DNA of 64,000 nt, from NCBI GenBank assembly GCA_026874595.1, contig CM049309.1, positions 52,178,079 to 52,242,078 on the forward strand. Direction: 5' to 3'. Each line of letters begins with the position of its first letter. The first letter of the stretch is position 1. A program made the position numbers and the translations under genes. Shown here piece after piece: positions 23,100 to 35,596 of this stretch. This stretch comes from Sipunculus nudus (Eukaryota; Annelida; Sipuncula; Golfingiida; Sipunculidae). A model generated the notes under the pieces. It was not told the origin of the DNA. It worked only from the letters and a program-made list of their open reading frames with translations, and did not search any database.

Positions 23100-23370
23100 A
23101 TGATTGTCAGCATGGTTATATGTACCATGTTTACAAACAGTTTGTAGATCAATAAGCTCATACATCTCTTACAGAGGCCTCTAATCATGGTAACACAGGA
23201 GAGAAAAAATATTTTGCTAGACCCCATGAAGCTCAAAGCAAAATATCTAGATAAAGGAAAATGGTAATTTTAAATTATAAACTTTATTTATTTTAAACAT
23301 TAAATAGTCATCAGTTCTGATTGTAATTAAAAAGATTGCGTTTTTGCAGCCATGTTTATTCAGATGCTTT

Positions 23371-23383
23371 AGGTCAAAGGTCA
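23371..23383 (+). promoter_or_regulatory. perfect DR1 motif outside a recognised repeat
   Basis: AGGTCAAAGGTCA is the classic HNF4/RXR-type direct repeat with one-base spacing. Unlike the family A and F sites, its flanks do not resemble any repeat in this window. It overlaps the start of the exon-like patch 23,373-23,574. Confidence 0.4.
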
Positions 23384-23574
23384 CGGAAGAATATGTGAAT
23401 TTGACAATCCTTTGGCAGTCTCATATGATGGAGTCTTTGCAGCCATTCATGATGCTGCCACAGCCACAAGAAAATCTGATTACTGGGGATAAAAAGCTAG
23501 CCAGCAGCTCAGTACAAAGGCTGCGGTGATGAGGAGTGGGACCTTACACACTTGTGGGCAGGGCCTTGTTACAG
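23373..23574 (+). other. exon-like patch, one in-frame stop; unrecognised
   Basis: After an acceptor-like GATGCTTTAG, phase 0 reads a protein-like stretch (for example NPLAVSYDGVFAAIHDAATA, then RKSDYWG), a TAA stop at 23,490-23,492, then KASQQLSTKAAVMRSG and LHTCGQGLVT, ending at a strong donor (CAG then GTACGT, 23,572-23,580). GC is higher than around it. It could be a decayed exon, a terminal exon ending at the TAA, or coincidence. A second frame (from 23,344) is open for 61 codons but looks less protein-like. I do not recognise a family. Confidence 0.2.
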
Positions 23575-23599
23575 GTACGTGATGCTTGATGTCGCAATA

Positions 23600-26030
23600 C
23601 TGATGGCTGAATAAGCAAATATTGACAGCTCACACATAGTCCTTCCATCACGCAGAAAGGCTAGCTTCTTCAAAAGAATTTTCTTATTATCCACCATGTT
23701 TTCCATAGTTTTTCTCATTATCCACCATGTTTAACTCTAGTATGTGGTAAAATGATCCTAGAAATGTCTATACAATTACAGTGTTACTTGACTTTGCATG
23801 TCAGAACTTCTTGTTGAATTACACCTACCAAAGTAGTATGGTTTACCGGTGTTTGTTCATTTGTTTGCTAACAATTTTGAGACCAGCAACTACATCAAGA
23901 CCAGTAGACACATTGTCTGCTAGCTAGGATTTGTATGTTTTTCAGCATCAAAGACTGACACATGAATTATATTTGTACTATTAGATGGTCAGAATTATTG
24001 AGCATATCTAGTGTATTTGTCATATCTAGTGCATTTTACTTTTCATATGTTATAAAGTATGCAATTCAATTTTGCAAAAAGTGATTTTTCATTTTGAGTC
24101 AAGCACATAGATTTAATTTCCTTACTCTATTACGGTGGACTGACACGCAAGGGGAGCAAGCTGTCCAAATGCAATACATCAAGACATAAATGGAGCTTTG
24201 GCTTACAGTAAAATTAATTACAAAGAAATTATAAAACATGAGAATCTAAATACAGTTTAGCCTTCATATATTAATCAAAGTAAGATAATTTTTGAGAAAT
24301 ACATGTACATGGTTTAGATGAGTAGAATTTGTGTATATTTGTTGTAACAGGGTGACCTACCTTATATCTGACCCAGAAAACAAAAAGTAATTTTGTTGCC
24401 TCATATGACCAGTTTCCAGCACCATGGCACCATATATCTTTCCCTAGCAGGGTGTAAATAACATACGAGTCTGTATGTGTATCTGATATTATTGAATTAA
24501 CCATCAGAGCCACCTGGGGCAGCATGTGAAGTTGCCAGAATCCAGACAGATCAGCCAGATACATAAAGTAGTATTGGTATGTCACCTGCCTGAATGTCAC
24601 TTATTGTTACCATAAGGTAACACTGATATATATTTATTCCGCTAAAACAGGTTTTTTTTGTTATCTATCATGAAATACTGCAAAACACTTCAAATTTGAA
24701 GCAAAAATTGGGCATTATTTGATACATTGTAATCTGTTGATTATTTCAGTGCAGTGTTTTTATCCATAGTTATAATTATTTGTAATATTATTTGCAGTCA
24801 GTTCACTACCAAACACAGCAGTGTCAGTCTATGTCAAACTAAATTAGCACATGAATGTGTTTAACATTAATCAAACACTTGCATTTAAATTTTGTTTTAC
24901 AAAGTTTTGCCAGTTTACTTAGTAGAAATATTCAACAAATGATTAATTATCAATTGGTGCCACTGTCTGCTTCAAATTTGAGGTTAAATGGGTATATCAC
25001 CGTGTTTAATCACAGGTACCCAGCGGAGCTTATATTTTAGAGGCAGATTTATTTCTGCAGGCAAAACCAACATGGTTAATGCTTTTGACTTTTTTTACAA
25101 AGAGATTAAGAAAATTATTCCATTAAAGCATTTAAAGTTAATGATACCTGTATGGAATGATGGAATACAATTTTTTATCTCTTTAAGCACAAAGAACCCT
25201 TTTATAGTTAGAAGCATGAAATTTTGTGAATAATATTGCAGCATCATTAGTATAGTCCTATATATAGTCAAATGTGTGCCCATCAACAATACTGCCAGAT
25301 ATAATATGTCATGTGGATTGTATTTTGCATACACATGAGTAAATGGTCATGGCAAAAATTAAGCTACCAACAGTAGTTTGAAATAATTAAGACTTAAATG
25401 GGTGTATATGAGTGTGTGATTACTGAAATGGCAGTTAATGACTTTGTTATAGATGAACAACTGTAAATTGATTCAGAAATCTTCCTCTCCCTGTTTCCTG
25501 AGTTATAAATAATTCTTTGATGTTACACATAATGGTTGTTAAACATTTATTATTACTCTCAACAAGGAGTGGTTGCATAATGTACTGAAGTACAATTATT
25601 TAATAAATTGATATAATTAAATTGACCTGTTCACTTTAAAACTTATTATTTTCCTGAAATGGAAAGGCCTTATTAATCTCTTTCTTTCTCTCTCTCTCTC
25701 TTTCTCGCTTTCCAACTTGGCTGACAGGGAGTCATTTCAGTCAATGGGATCACTCTTAATTTTATGTTATCTTTCCATTATGCTGTTCATCTGGTCATGT
25801 GGTTATAGGGCAATGGGAGACATGGGGATATAAAACTTCACATGTATGCAGACGAATCCTAATTGGTCTTCTGTGAAAACAAAAAGTTGGTCACTGTAAC
25901 CTATATTCTGTGAGCAATGGTGCAGCAACATGTATCAATGAGTTGTCAGTAAAAACCAATCACAAATGCTTAGATTCCTCAGTAAAGGCTTAATTTATTT
26001 GTCATCAGATTTGAATGCTCTTTTATCATG
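23600..26030. other. AT-rich single-copy stretch
   Basis: No gene is supported. A (TC)n tract lies at 25,676-25,705. A phrase near 25,888 (GGTCACTGTAACCT) recalls the family K/B monomer and may be a small relic. 26,060-26,230 has a GGTGGTGCCACTTGCAG word like family A monomers. Confidence 0.45.
25676..25705. repeat. (TC)n microsatellite
   Basis: A CTTTCTTTCTCTCTCTCTCT-type pyrimidine tract with minor interruptions. Confidence 0.9.
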
Positions 26031-26800
26031 AATAACTTGAACTGCTGCAGAAGACTGCATGCATGGTGGTGCCACTTGCAGTCTTTCCATTTTTCTGTGT
26101 TTTGGCACCAAAACTTGTGTTTTGGGAACTTTGAAGGAGAGACACCTATCAGTAAATGTACTTATTTAAAGGCTAGATTCCTCAGCAATATCTGGATGGA
26201 TTTTTCACAAAAATTGGTTGAATAGTTAATCATTGGAGACATAAACTCCCACAGAAGAGTGGTAGCAATATCTGCAATTTTTATATTTTAACATTTTTTT
26301 ACGTATGTTTACATGTTTTGACAGCAGAATGTGTGTCCAGACTATAATTATATCTAAAGTATTTCAGGATGTTCAGATAGAATATGCTGACAGATACTTT
26401 ATGAAGACTTAGAAGTTGCTCATGGTCAGAAATAAACATTCCACCATATTTAACACAGGTTACATCACCTTAGAAGTTAAAACTCATGCCATTTAACACA
26501 TACTAAAAGGCAAATTTGATAGGAATGGTTCTGCTTATTGTCTTGGGAGTTAGTACACTAATTGACTTCAGAGAATAATCATATATATTATTTATATAAA
26601 TACCTGAGAAAATTTAAGATTCTCCATGGGCAAAAGGCATTTTACAGAAAAATGTATCACTATATAACTGCAGGATTTTAGTGGACATTCATATCTGATA
26701 GCTGATGTACGCTACCAAGATACCTTGAGTCATTGAGTCACACTGGCATGAACTATGAAATCTCTGCTGCCAATCAAATCCAACAAACCAAATGTTAATA

Positions 26801-26977
26801 CAGTAAAACCTTAGAATTACCACCACCATCAGAACCTCAATAAAGTGACTGCATTTGCGAGGTGGTCGTCTAAGCGAGGTCTTTATTAGGAGCAAAAAAA
26901 GAATTGGAACCCTGGAAAGTGGTCATTGTTTTGAGGTGGTCACTAAACCATGGTGGTCGTCAAGCGAGGCTTTACTG
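26801..26977. mobile_element. TA-flanked MITE (family J), copy 3, best preserved
   Basis: The left end is CAGTAAAACCTTAGAATTAC then CACCACC. The right end read inward is CAGTAAAGCCTCGCTTGACG then ACCACC. TA is duplicated at 26,799-26,800 and 26,978-26,979, the Tc1/mariner target signature. Internal GAGGTGGTCG words are further inverted copies of the terminal sequence. It is 177 bp with no coding. Confidence 0.85.
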
Positions 26978-26989
26978 TATTACACTATT

Positions 26990-27978
26990 CAGTATTTACA
27001 TGCTGTCTGCACAGGAATACATGCACCATAAACAGGATGGGTTTACAAGGCTTTATTTGATTGGTCAGAATCTCCATGCCCTTCTGCATATTAGCAATTG
27101 ATGTGCTTCAGGAGCCATATAAAGCAAGTGTATGCGAGTGTATTTTTTATTGAACATCTCAGACTCTGTAATCTTCTGTGATGGAAACATGTTGTATTGA
27201 TGCTATTGGGGAGCAATAGCCGAAGTTCATTTGAGAGTCGGAATTCCATGGTTGCTATAGCTCCTGTGACCATAGGAGCCTAATTCAGTTTTATTATGGC
27301 ACTAGTGTCTCTGTCAGCAGTATTGAATTTTAATCATTTGCTTCAGAATGTTGATCTAGATGGGTCGTGCAAGTTGTGTGTAGTCAGATCACATGAGCCT
27401 TGCTAGTCCAGTGGATAACAAAGATGTTTTTGTACAAATACTCTTGGCTACTAATTGACAGATACAAATGGTGTTGATGTTTTTTTTATTGCCTCTGCTT
27501 ATTAAGTTATACATGACAAAATATACAGATGTGTGGAATATTTTATCCCTGTTAAAAGAAACATTTTGGTGGTGTATTCTTTCATATCTGCGGAGGCTAA
27601 TATAATACAGAATGTTATAGGAAGTAGACGTGCCCCTTAAGATTTACATGGACTTAGTGTTATAAAATCCTCTCAGATAAAATATATTACACAGTCATTT
27701 TAATACTTGGTGACATTTGTCATATATTATACTTTTTTCCTTTATTTTTATAGCTATTCCTGGAGACGATTGCAATACATGCTCTAATATTGTAATGAAG
27801 TTGATGTATGGCTTGACTCAGTTTTCATTTTTTGTTAAGGTTTGGTCTATTTACTGTAGGTGGCACTGTCTACTGAATGAGGATGAAGAACACAGGATAA
27901 GAATGCTTGTTATTAATTAGGTTACAGGTTAAATTATATGATTGTTGCCATGAAAATTCCAGAAGTTACAACCTGTTG
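26990..27978. other. AT-rich stretch with a good acceptor-like site
   Basis: At 27,735-27,754 there is a long pyrimidine tract ending TTTTTATAG, followed by about 55 open codons to a TAG at 27,918-27,920. No donor, family or conserved motif is seen, so I do not call an exon. Confidence 0.3.
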
Positions 27979-28400
27979 TTAAGATATCATTACTGTTTGA
28001 AACCCCTATATCTAAGTTCAGTTCAAAAGTGCTTAAAATTCCTATTTAATTTTCATTCAATAAATTGTTAAATAAAAACTTAAAATTTCAGTTTGAGGAT
28101 AGATAGAACCATGATAGAGGAAAAACAAAAAACCTTTCTGAGAAATTTTCATGTAGTTTAATATTAGTCCATTAAAAGAGGATTATTGTTACTTGGAGCT
28201 TATATGGTACCTTTTAAAAAAATATTTTTTTTAATGTAACAAATTATGTAAAAATGAGTGAAAAATTCAAAAATATGTCTACTGTCAGAAGGATCACTGT
28301 ACCAGGTTTAAAATAATGTATACTTTATGGGGTCTCATATGAATATAAACCACTTTGGATTGATTTTGATATAGGGGTTCCAAACAGTAATGATACCTAA
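27979..28400. mobile_element. MITE family I with 33-bp terminal inverted repeats
   Basis: The left end 27,979-28,012 (TATCATTACTGTTTGAAACC core) and right end 28,368-28,400 (inverse, TATCATTACTGTTTGGAACC) match with one gap and two mismatches and continue into CCCTATATC. The length is about 422 bp. A diverged relative lies at 17,655-17,990, confirming a dispersed family. No coding capacity; no clear target duplication. Confidence 0.85.
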
Positions 28401-28495
28401 AGGAATCAGAGTTGATTTCTGAGGTTGTTGCAAGGTTTCACCATTATGCCTTCATTAAGACCAACATTAGAAGGACTTTAGAAAAGGGGGCTGGT

Positions 28496-28514
28496 GGGGG
28501 GGGGGGGGGGGGGG
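28496..28514. repeat. 19-base poly-G
   Basis: An uninterrupted G run directly after CTGGT, within a G-rich context (28,470-28,530). It creates a glycine run in a spurious plus-strand frame. Confidence 0.95.
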
Positions 28515-30841
28515 AGCAACACCCTGGTCCAGGTGAGCATATGTGTCAGGAATGGCAGTTGACTTTATACAAAACTGTCCTGCCTGCAAATATAGTGAAA
28601 TAAATAGTGATTAAAATGCAGTCACTCTCTTTGGTACCTGTAATAAGCATGATTTTTTTCTCTATTTCATATCCCTAGGTTGAAAAGGGGGACATGTGGC
28701 CCCTGCTCCCCCTCCTGAAATTGTTCCTTCTATTAATATGTATGAGTATTTCAGTCTCTTCAAAATGATCTACCAAGGTCTAGTTGGCAATTCATTCATG
28801 GAATTTAGATGCATTTCTTTGAAAAATAACTGTTTTCTACTGCTTGTTCCAAAGAAACATGAATGGCTTTCTTTTACAAACTTTTCTATGGCCGTGAAAA
28901 AATGACATTTTTGGCATTATGTATTGGACTGGTAGGGCTACTTACAGACCTTTCCATAGCCATGAATACATGATGATTCAGGCATTATGTATTGGACTGG
29001 TAGGGCTCTTCAACTGTGACACAAGTCATAAGGGGGAACTCCACTGCAAGGGTCATCCATCCTGTTGAATCAGTATCATTGTGAACAGCTGGTAATCTTA
29101 AGAATAAGCAATGATTTATGAGTTAACACAAAAGAATATACAGGAACCCACAGACAAAAGTGTATATCCAGCTTGAGACTATGGTAACTAGTCATTTTCT
29201 GTGCAAGTTACATGTTGGTTATTGTCCAGTAACCTGGATGAGGCATGCATAAATATTCATGCCATCAGAAATTCAACAAACATGCAGGGGGATTTACCAA
29301 TTTTCTGTATTATGACAGTAGATGTTGGTAGAAATTACACAACTACATTACTTATAAGCATGGCACTATGACAGGTCGATACTGGAAGACTCTCTACTGG
29401 TGAGCTAAAGGAGTGAAATTGTTTTATCACCATTCCACCACTGGTTGTTAACATATTGTTTCAGTTGAGCTGACTTTCTGTCATACATCATCTATGATTT
29501 CATCCTGACATATCATTTATTATCTGGAATATTTTCTTTACATGCATTATTACCTTTAAGATACAGCACTTGGCCAGATGCGTATCTTGCCATATTTTGT
29601 CAGAATCAGATTTTTTTTGAAATTGTATTAATTAAAAATACTCTTTTAGGTCACTATACTCAAAATAATGATAATGAAGTGGACATGACATGATGATATG
29701 ACAGAATATTATCATGAGTGCAACATGGAGTCACTGTAAATTTCTGTCATAAACATGAGCCTGAAGGTTTCATTAGCACAATGGTTTCCTTAATTAGCCT
29801 TCACTCAGTACAGTTGGCCACCCACTGATCAGAGAACCACCATTATGGACAGCTAAATGTGGCCTCATGCAATCCCAGTGTGACCTGTATCACAATTTGC
29901 TGCCGGGAACCGGTTGTCATCGATGGGTCATGCTCCGAGATTCTGCAGCCTAGTGATGTTCATGACTCACACTGATAATGTTCCGTGGAACATGGGTGAC
30001 TGATACGTCCCACATCCAGGCATATAATTATAAAAAAATAGGGCTGGTTATTGGCAGAAATTTTGTTTTTGATTTTCAGTCCCAGTTCGAAGATGCAGTT
30101 ATCAATGAAATTTTAATGTTTGAATGATCAGAGAATGTAAAAATATTTCTAATAATCAAGGCTTTTACCTAATAGGTGTGAGTTTTTACTGTCTTAAACA
30201 TGTTGATAGACCCTTGTGTCTTTTTGCTATAATTTGTATTACTGCACATTTATATGTGGTGCCACACCTATTTGTGTCACCAGACAAAATCTGTATGGTT
30301 TTAGCACTGCTGCTGCTGTTACAGAAAAATCTTATGTGCAAGATAACTAAAAAAAATATATCACCAATCTTTATCGAACATTACATGTGCATAGATATTG
30401 TGTACATGTACCTGTATAAAATTAAACATTCTGAGACTAAAAAATCACATTTATATTTATGCAATAATTGAGAAAATTGCTTAGTATAACATTAAAAGTG
30501 AAAGTATAAAACAGCATCAACACATTTCATTATTTTTAACATATATTCATAATTTAGTTGTGCAGTTTCATGGCCATATTCTTCAATGCTAATTATAAAG
30601 AGATCCAGAGATGTAAAATTATATCCATGCAAGTTAAAAAATTTGGTAAGGTAAATAATAATGATAATAGTAACAGGAAAATGAATATGTAATCCTATAG
30701 TGATAATTCAACCAAATTATTTTTTGAACAACAAAAAATAAAAAAGCTTGGAACATTTGATAAATTGTTATATCATCTCTAATAATTCAAAATTTAAACA
30801 ATATAAGTAATAATATTATTAAATCTCCATGAATAAGGTTT
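28515..30841. other. single-copy AT-rich stretch with one dispersed repeat
   Basis: No gene is supported. 29,000-29,400 belongs to a repeat shared with 40,020-40,345. A block at 29,800-30,010 (CTGCCGGGAACCGGTTGTC, CCGTGGAACATGGG) is notably less AT-rich and of high complexity. It matches nothing else in the window and could be conserved non-coding or exonic DNA. Confidence 0.4.
29000..29400 (+). repeat. dispersed repeat N, copy 1
   Basis: Shares with 40,020-40,345 the blocks AGTCATTTTCTGTG, AGTAACCTG-GA, ATGC-ATAAATATTCATGC, CAGAAATT-AACAA and ATGCAGGGGGATTTACCAAT. Ends and nature are unknown. Confidence 0.6.
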
Positions 30842-31210
30842 TCTGAGATTACTTAAAGCTATTAATCCAAAATTAATTTTTATTATATCTTTAAAGAGAA
30901 GCCACTGCTGAATATCAGATATTATGGGGGCCAGTTTATTCCAAAGCCTAGTGGCACCATGCAGCTCTTGTTTAACCTATCAGAGTCCTTACTGTATTAG
31001 GAACATCTAAAAGTAGTCCTTGGCCATATGACCTTAGCTGCCTTATTTGAACATAAAAGCATAATTTTTCCAATATAAATAGGTCATATAGACCATTTAC
31101 AGCTTTGTATGTCAGTAACAATAATATAACCACTTCTTCATCTGACTTTCCATAAAAGTCTCACAAATGAGTCAGTGCCATTAATTCCAAATGTCCTTGT
31201 TGCAATAATG
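30842..31210 (-). pseudogene. decayed LINE reverse-transcriptase C-terminal region (CR1/L2-like)
   Basis: Minus-strand translation gives LLLLTYKAVNGL, then YVQIRQLRSYGQGLLLDVPN, and after stops and a frameshift GATRLWNKLAPIISDI followed by WLLFKDIIKINFGL. This is the order of the C-terminal region of many animal CR1/L2/jockey-type reverse transcriptases (TYKA.NGL ... P.R.LRS ... LL..P ... LWN.LP..I ... FK..LK..L). There are at least two in-frame stops and one frame change, so it is inactive. No 5' part (endonuclease, YxDD) is in the window, fitting 5' truncation. The clade is inferred from pattern only. Confidence 0.8.
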
Positions 31211-31359
31211 AAGCTGGGTAATAGTTTGCCTTTAGGTTCATCACAATCACATATTACACAAAATTAAGTTTTGGTTTCCATTAGGATCTGGATTAACCTA
31301 AGATAAACATCAGTATTGGCTCTGATTGAGTGAAGGCCATGATCCAGACATAAGGTCAG

Positions 31360-31570
31360 TGACCAAAATTAATCAGAGGGGTCGGGGGGGGGGGGGGGGG
31401 GGAGTCCAGGGAGTCTAGACCACCTTTCTCAGCAGCTGCTACCTTTTTGTAAAGGTTTCAGACCAGTTTTCACAGCCTGGATCCCCCCCCTTTTTTCAGA
31501 TCTGGGGAACTTTTTTAGGTTTAGTCATTAGTCCTTTTGGGGTGGACCCCTCCTTTTCCTTAATCCTTGA
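31360..31570. repeat. G-rich dispersed repeat with 19-base poly-G
   Basis: Poly-G at 31,384-31,402 is followed by GAGTCCAGGGAGTCTAGACC. Downstream GATCCCCCCCCTTTTTTCAG and GGTGGACCCCTCC read as an opposed G/C-rich partner. The same style of repeat occurs at 16.7-17.1 and 32.0-32.2 kb. Confidence 0.5.
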
Positions 31571-31984
31571 TCTGCCTTTGTTAATACATTGTTTCTATGA
31601 ACTCTACTTAGCTAATTACCTACATTGTTAATCAGGTGCAGTTAGGTATATCAGTGTCAGTGGTGAAGATAAATTGTTATAATAAAGACAGTGATTAAAT
31701 AACTAAATTTAACTTTATACATTTTTTATTTAGTTAAACAGGTGCAGCAGCATAAAAACTTAAAAGATGACAGGTTGGTAGAATTAATTCAAAATAGCGA
31801 AGTCCCAAACTCTACAGGGGATAGTACCTTGAGCAATCTAAAATTTATTGATCAAATAGTGCAATCTAGTGTCAAAATGTATTGTGTTGTGACAAATTGC
31901 ACAAAAAAGTGACCTCATCTTAATTATTGACATCCAGTTATTTTCAAATTTTAATTGGTACTGAAATATATGTTACTCGACATA

Positions 31985-32209
31985 TAAAGTGTATAAGTAG
32001 GGGCGGGTCCAATATTTTGAAAAAAGGAAAGGGGGAGGGCAGGTTCAACTGAGGATGGCTAATGGAAAAACACAAAAAAGGTCCTCAGGTCAAGAAAAAA
32101 AGGGGGGAGGGGTGTAGGCCACAAAAATTGGTTTGAAACCCTTATATAAAGGAGCCTCTTGGAGCCCCTCTGGATGACTGCTGGGGTATGTATATGTATA
32201 TGTATATGT
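31985..32209. repeat. G-rich repeat relic ending in (TATATG)n
   Basis: GGGGCGGGTCCAAT, AAGGGGGGAGGGG and ACAAAAATTGGTTTGAAACC resemble the repeat at 16.7-16.9 kb. It is followed by (TATATG)n at 32,186-32,209. Confidence 0.5.
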
Positions 32210-32394
32210 TTTATTACTTGTAAATATCATAGAAAACTTATACACATTCCAGGAAAATCTATTTTTACAAATAATGTTTGTATGGTCACAAGAGAACACT
32301 ATAGCTCTAATGTGAGCTTATTTTACTGAAAAGTTTTGTCAAAAGCTAGCAAAGGTAAAAATATGTGGGTCTGATGTCCCTTGCTTAAAGGGGC

Positions 32395-32850
32395 CTATTC
32401 TGACATCTGACATCTGTTAACTGATGATAATGTTGTAAACTTTCATAAAAAAATAAACCAAAAAAGCAGATCCCATGTTACACAGTTTGTTTATTTTGTT
32501 TATATCCAGGTATTTATAACATGAGAGGCCCATCTAAATAATCAAAACACATTCATCAGAGACATCTTGTGGAACATCAGAGGAACCAGAGTTTTGCATA
32601 TGTCATTTTACAAATAATGACCATTCAGCTTCAGCACCTATGAACCCAACCACCTTACAGTAACATGGTTTGTCTGTTTGTCAACATGGACACATATCCT
32701 GTGTTTACTAACAGCATGTAGATAAAAAAAAGGTCATACTTCTGTCATAGAGGCATTTAAAGAACCTTTCTTAGCATGCAGGAATTAGTTACAATTCATT
32801 AATAGTCACACAGAGTAAGCCAGAAATCATATCAATTCTACAGATAGAGC
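32395..32850 (+). mobile_element. TTAA-type element G, copy 1 (uninterrupted)
   Basis: TTAA at 32,395-32,398 is followed by AGGGGCC. The interior, with TTTGTTTATTTTGTTTATAT, GATAAAAAAAAGGTCATAC and CACACAGAG-AAGCCAGAAATCA, aligns with 37,591-37,970. It acts as the empty-site reference for the element interrupted by family B1. The right end is degraded. Confidence 0.6.
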
Positions 32851-35539
32851 AGATTATTAGCTGGTTTCAAGAATGGAATGCAAAAGAGAGCATTCTGGTA
32901 CTTATGTGGAAAATGAGCAATTAAGGATTGCCTTAGGAAAAGACTAGAGTAACGATTCTTATCTAAAATAAGAAACAATGTCCTATTGTAAGCATAACAG
33001 CTAACTATGACCCATCTTTCTTTATAACAGATTAACCCATTGTTCCCCAAACCTTACAGTAGGTTGCTGTATAGGTTAAGGAGGGGATAGGGATGTTGAA
33101 CACCTGTCCACTAGCAAGCGGAGGGCCAGGATATAGGCTAATGTCTAGCTACAACAAGACTCTGCCACATGGCATTGGCAAGTCGTGCACTTGTAGTAAC
33201 TTTGCTCCAATTTGCCTCGGATAAAGTAAACAATGTCTAGCCTCAGCTTTTAGATTCACCAAAGGAGATAAGCTTGCATCATATGGGTTTTAGTTAAGGT
33301 TAACTAGTTAATCTTAAGGTTTATCTGAAGCACTGGCAGTATAGCATGTTTTGGCTCAACTGAATAATATTATTAATTCCAGATTTAAACAAATTGGTCT
33401 TTAGGTAATTTTGGTGATATAAAACTAAATTTCTGTGTTGTTTAATTTTATATGTAAGAAAAATCCAAACAAGATGCTGCTATTAAAGTATTTGATAAAA
33501 TGTCTGTAAAACTCCTCAAGTTTGGGCCTCTTTTTGACAACCTTTTCTTAAACAAAACTTTTTACCTGTGAAAAGTTGTCTTTTTGTAAGTCCGTAATTA
33601 AGGACAAGGGAATTTGGGTTCTGCAACCTTTTTGTCATAGTTCTAGTCTGAATAACATGTAGTTGATGCCAATCCATTTATAGTCTCAAACCAGCCACAT
33701 TGCACAAGTATTGGATTGGACCCAGAGTGGAAAATACCTGGCCTACACTTTTCCATATATTAAAAATACATATATGTAAATAAAATGTATAAAATCAAAC
33801 ACTAGAGCTAGTTTTATACAATATATATTGCAAACAGCCAATCAGAGCTGGAATAATTACTACAATTGACTCCGAGCTTATTTGTGCCTTGTTGATTGAC
33901 CAATATGTGTATTTAGAAGACCCTGTAAGATTAAATGCTGGTAAGCTAAGGACATGTTGCCAATAGCTAGAAACAGCATTATATTTGTCTTTTTCACTAT
34001 ACATAAAATAAGGTCATTAAACTTAAAATTTTGTGCTGAAAATAATTTAAAAACTAGTGTAACTTGTTAAATATGGCAGAGAACAGAATGTGTGTTTCCA
34101 CATATAGACAAGGAGAAAACACTCACTATGCATGTATCAAAATGTTTGGTGAAAATATGCAAAAAAATATGTAAAATTTGTACGTTAGAAGGTGGTCAAG
34201 GAGATGAGAGCTTCACAGGAAGTCCTTTGGGCATCTTCAAAGTAGACACAATCTCATTTATATGTATGAATGATAATTTAAGAGAATTGCAGGTAAGTAC
34301 ATCTCATGCATTTATCTTTACAAAACCATTTAAATATCCAAGTGTCCCTGTTCCATTTTTATCATGCTTATAAGGAACATCAGTGCTATACTGGCTGCCC
34401 TAGATGTTTTGAAAGCACTGTTTAAACTTCTGAGAAACCATGGGGACCTTGTCTTTTATTCAGTATAATCAAGGGCTGCCAAAGCCAATTATCCATGAAA
34501 TCTTTGAAGACTAAGTTGCCTCACTCCGTTAGGGATCATTATGCACTGTAAGTGCGTCAGGCTTCTGCCCAACTATTGATCCTTCTGTGTTTAAGCATCA
34601 TCGCATCTCCTTTGGTGCAGTATAACAGCATGCCAGATTATCATATTCTTCTTGTGTATATAATACAACCTGTCTAGTCTTTCTTCCTATATGCATTTAT
34701 TAAATCAACAACTGATGTTTCCAAGCTTTCTCTGATGTCATACAAATGGAGTTAGTTTTTTTTCTTCAGGTGACTTTCATGTGGTTTACAGCTACAACCC
34801 AATTAATGTGAACCATGCAACTTAATGGACAGTTCTTTGTAGGCAACTTTATGGATGGTAATCATGCATTCTTAATAAAATGTTATCTAGTGCATCTTGA
34901 AAGTGGATTGATTTTCAATATAAAGCTTCCATGAATGGATATTTAGGACATAATCTCTACCTCAGTGAGCTCAGATTACCAAATTGTTTTATATTTTATT
35001 GTCAAATCCATAGTTGCCACTGCATACAGCCAGATTACTGATTATGCAGGTTATTGCTGTTGAGTAACATGGATGTTTAAATGAATTACCAAATGTCCAT
35101 ACAATGCATGTTCTAAATAAGTTCTAAATATTCTCAGATGTTGGTTCTGTGTCTATAACTTTATCAAACTTATTTGAGCTATAAAGATACATTATTATGG
35201 TATGACAGGTACTCCTTGGCGACTTTTTTCAAAACTTTAAAATAGATAGCTTTGTAATTAAACCCATTTGAAACATGTGAACTCTTGTTTCTTTTCATAA
35301 AGATTATAATGTCTTTTTTGAGCTGTAGCTAGTCTGATAATCTGCGTATTGAATATCAAATACTGAGTTTACAGGGCTGTTTGAGAAAAAATTATCACAT
35401 GCAGGTGCATTGGAACTTACTCTGTGCCATCTAAAGCTCTGTTTTAGTTATTTTATTCATAATTGAACAGTAGGTTTGATTGCTAATGCAGATACCTTGG
35501 AAATGTATGAAATGATGCACTAGCTATGGACATAACAGT
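32851..35539. other. AT-rich single-copy stretch
   Basis: No gene is supported. A perfect donor-type word (CAG then GTAAGT) occurs at 34,290-34,298 after an unconvincing open frame. 34,450-34,640 is of higher complexity without recognised motifs. Confidence 0.45.
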
Positions 35540-35596
35540 AAAGAGGCCCAATCACCTATCTGACCTTTAAAACATAAAGGTAATCCCTTGGAGTTT

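Noticed and set aside
27735-27920. Acceptor-like tract followed by 55 open codons
   Set aside because: No homology sense, no donor or polyadenylation context; AT-rich chance remains likely.
30124-30471. 115-codon plus-strand frame
   Set aside because: Hydrophobic AT-driven composition, no motif, no splice context.
34290-34298. Perfect donor consensus CAG-GTAAGT
   Set aside because: One such 9-mer is expected by chance at about this frequency in 64 kb on two strands, and the frame before it is not protein-like.
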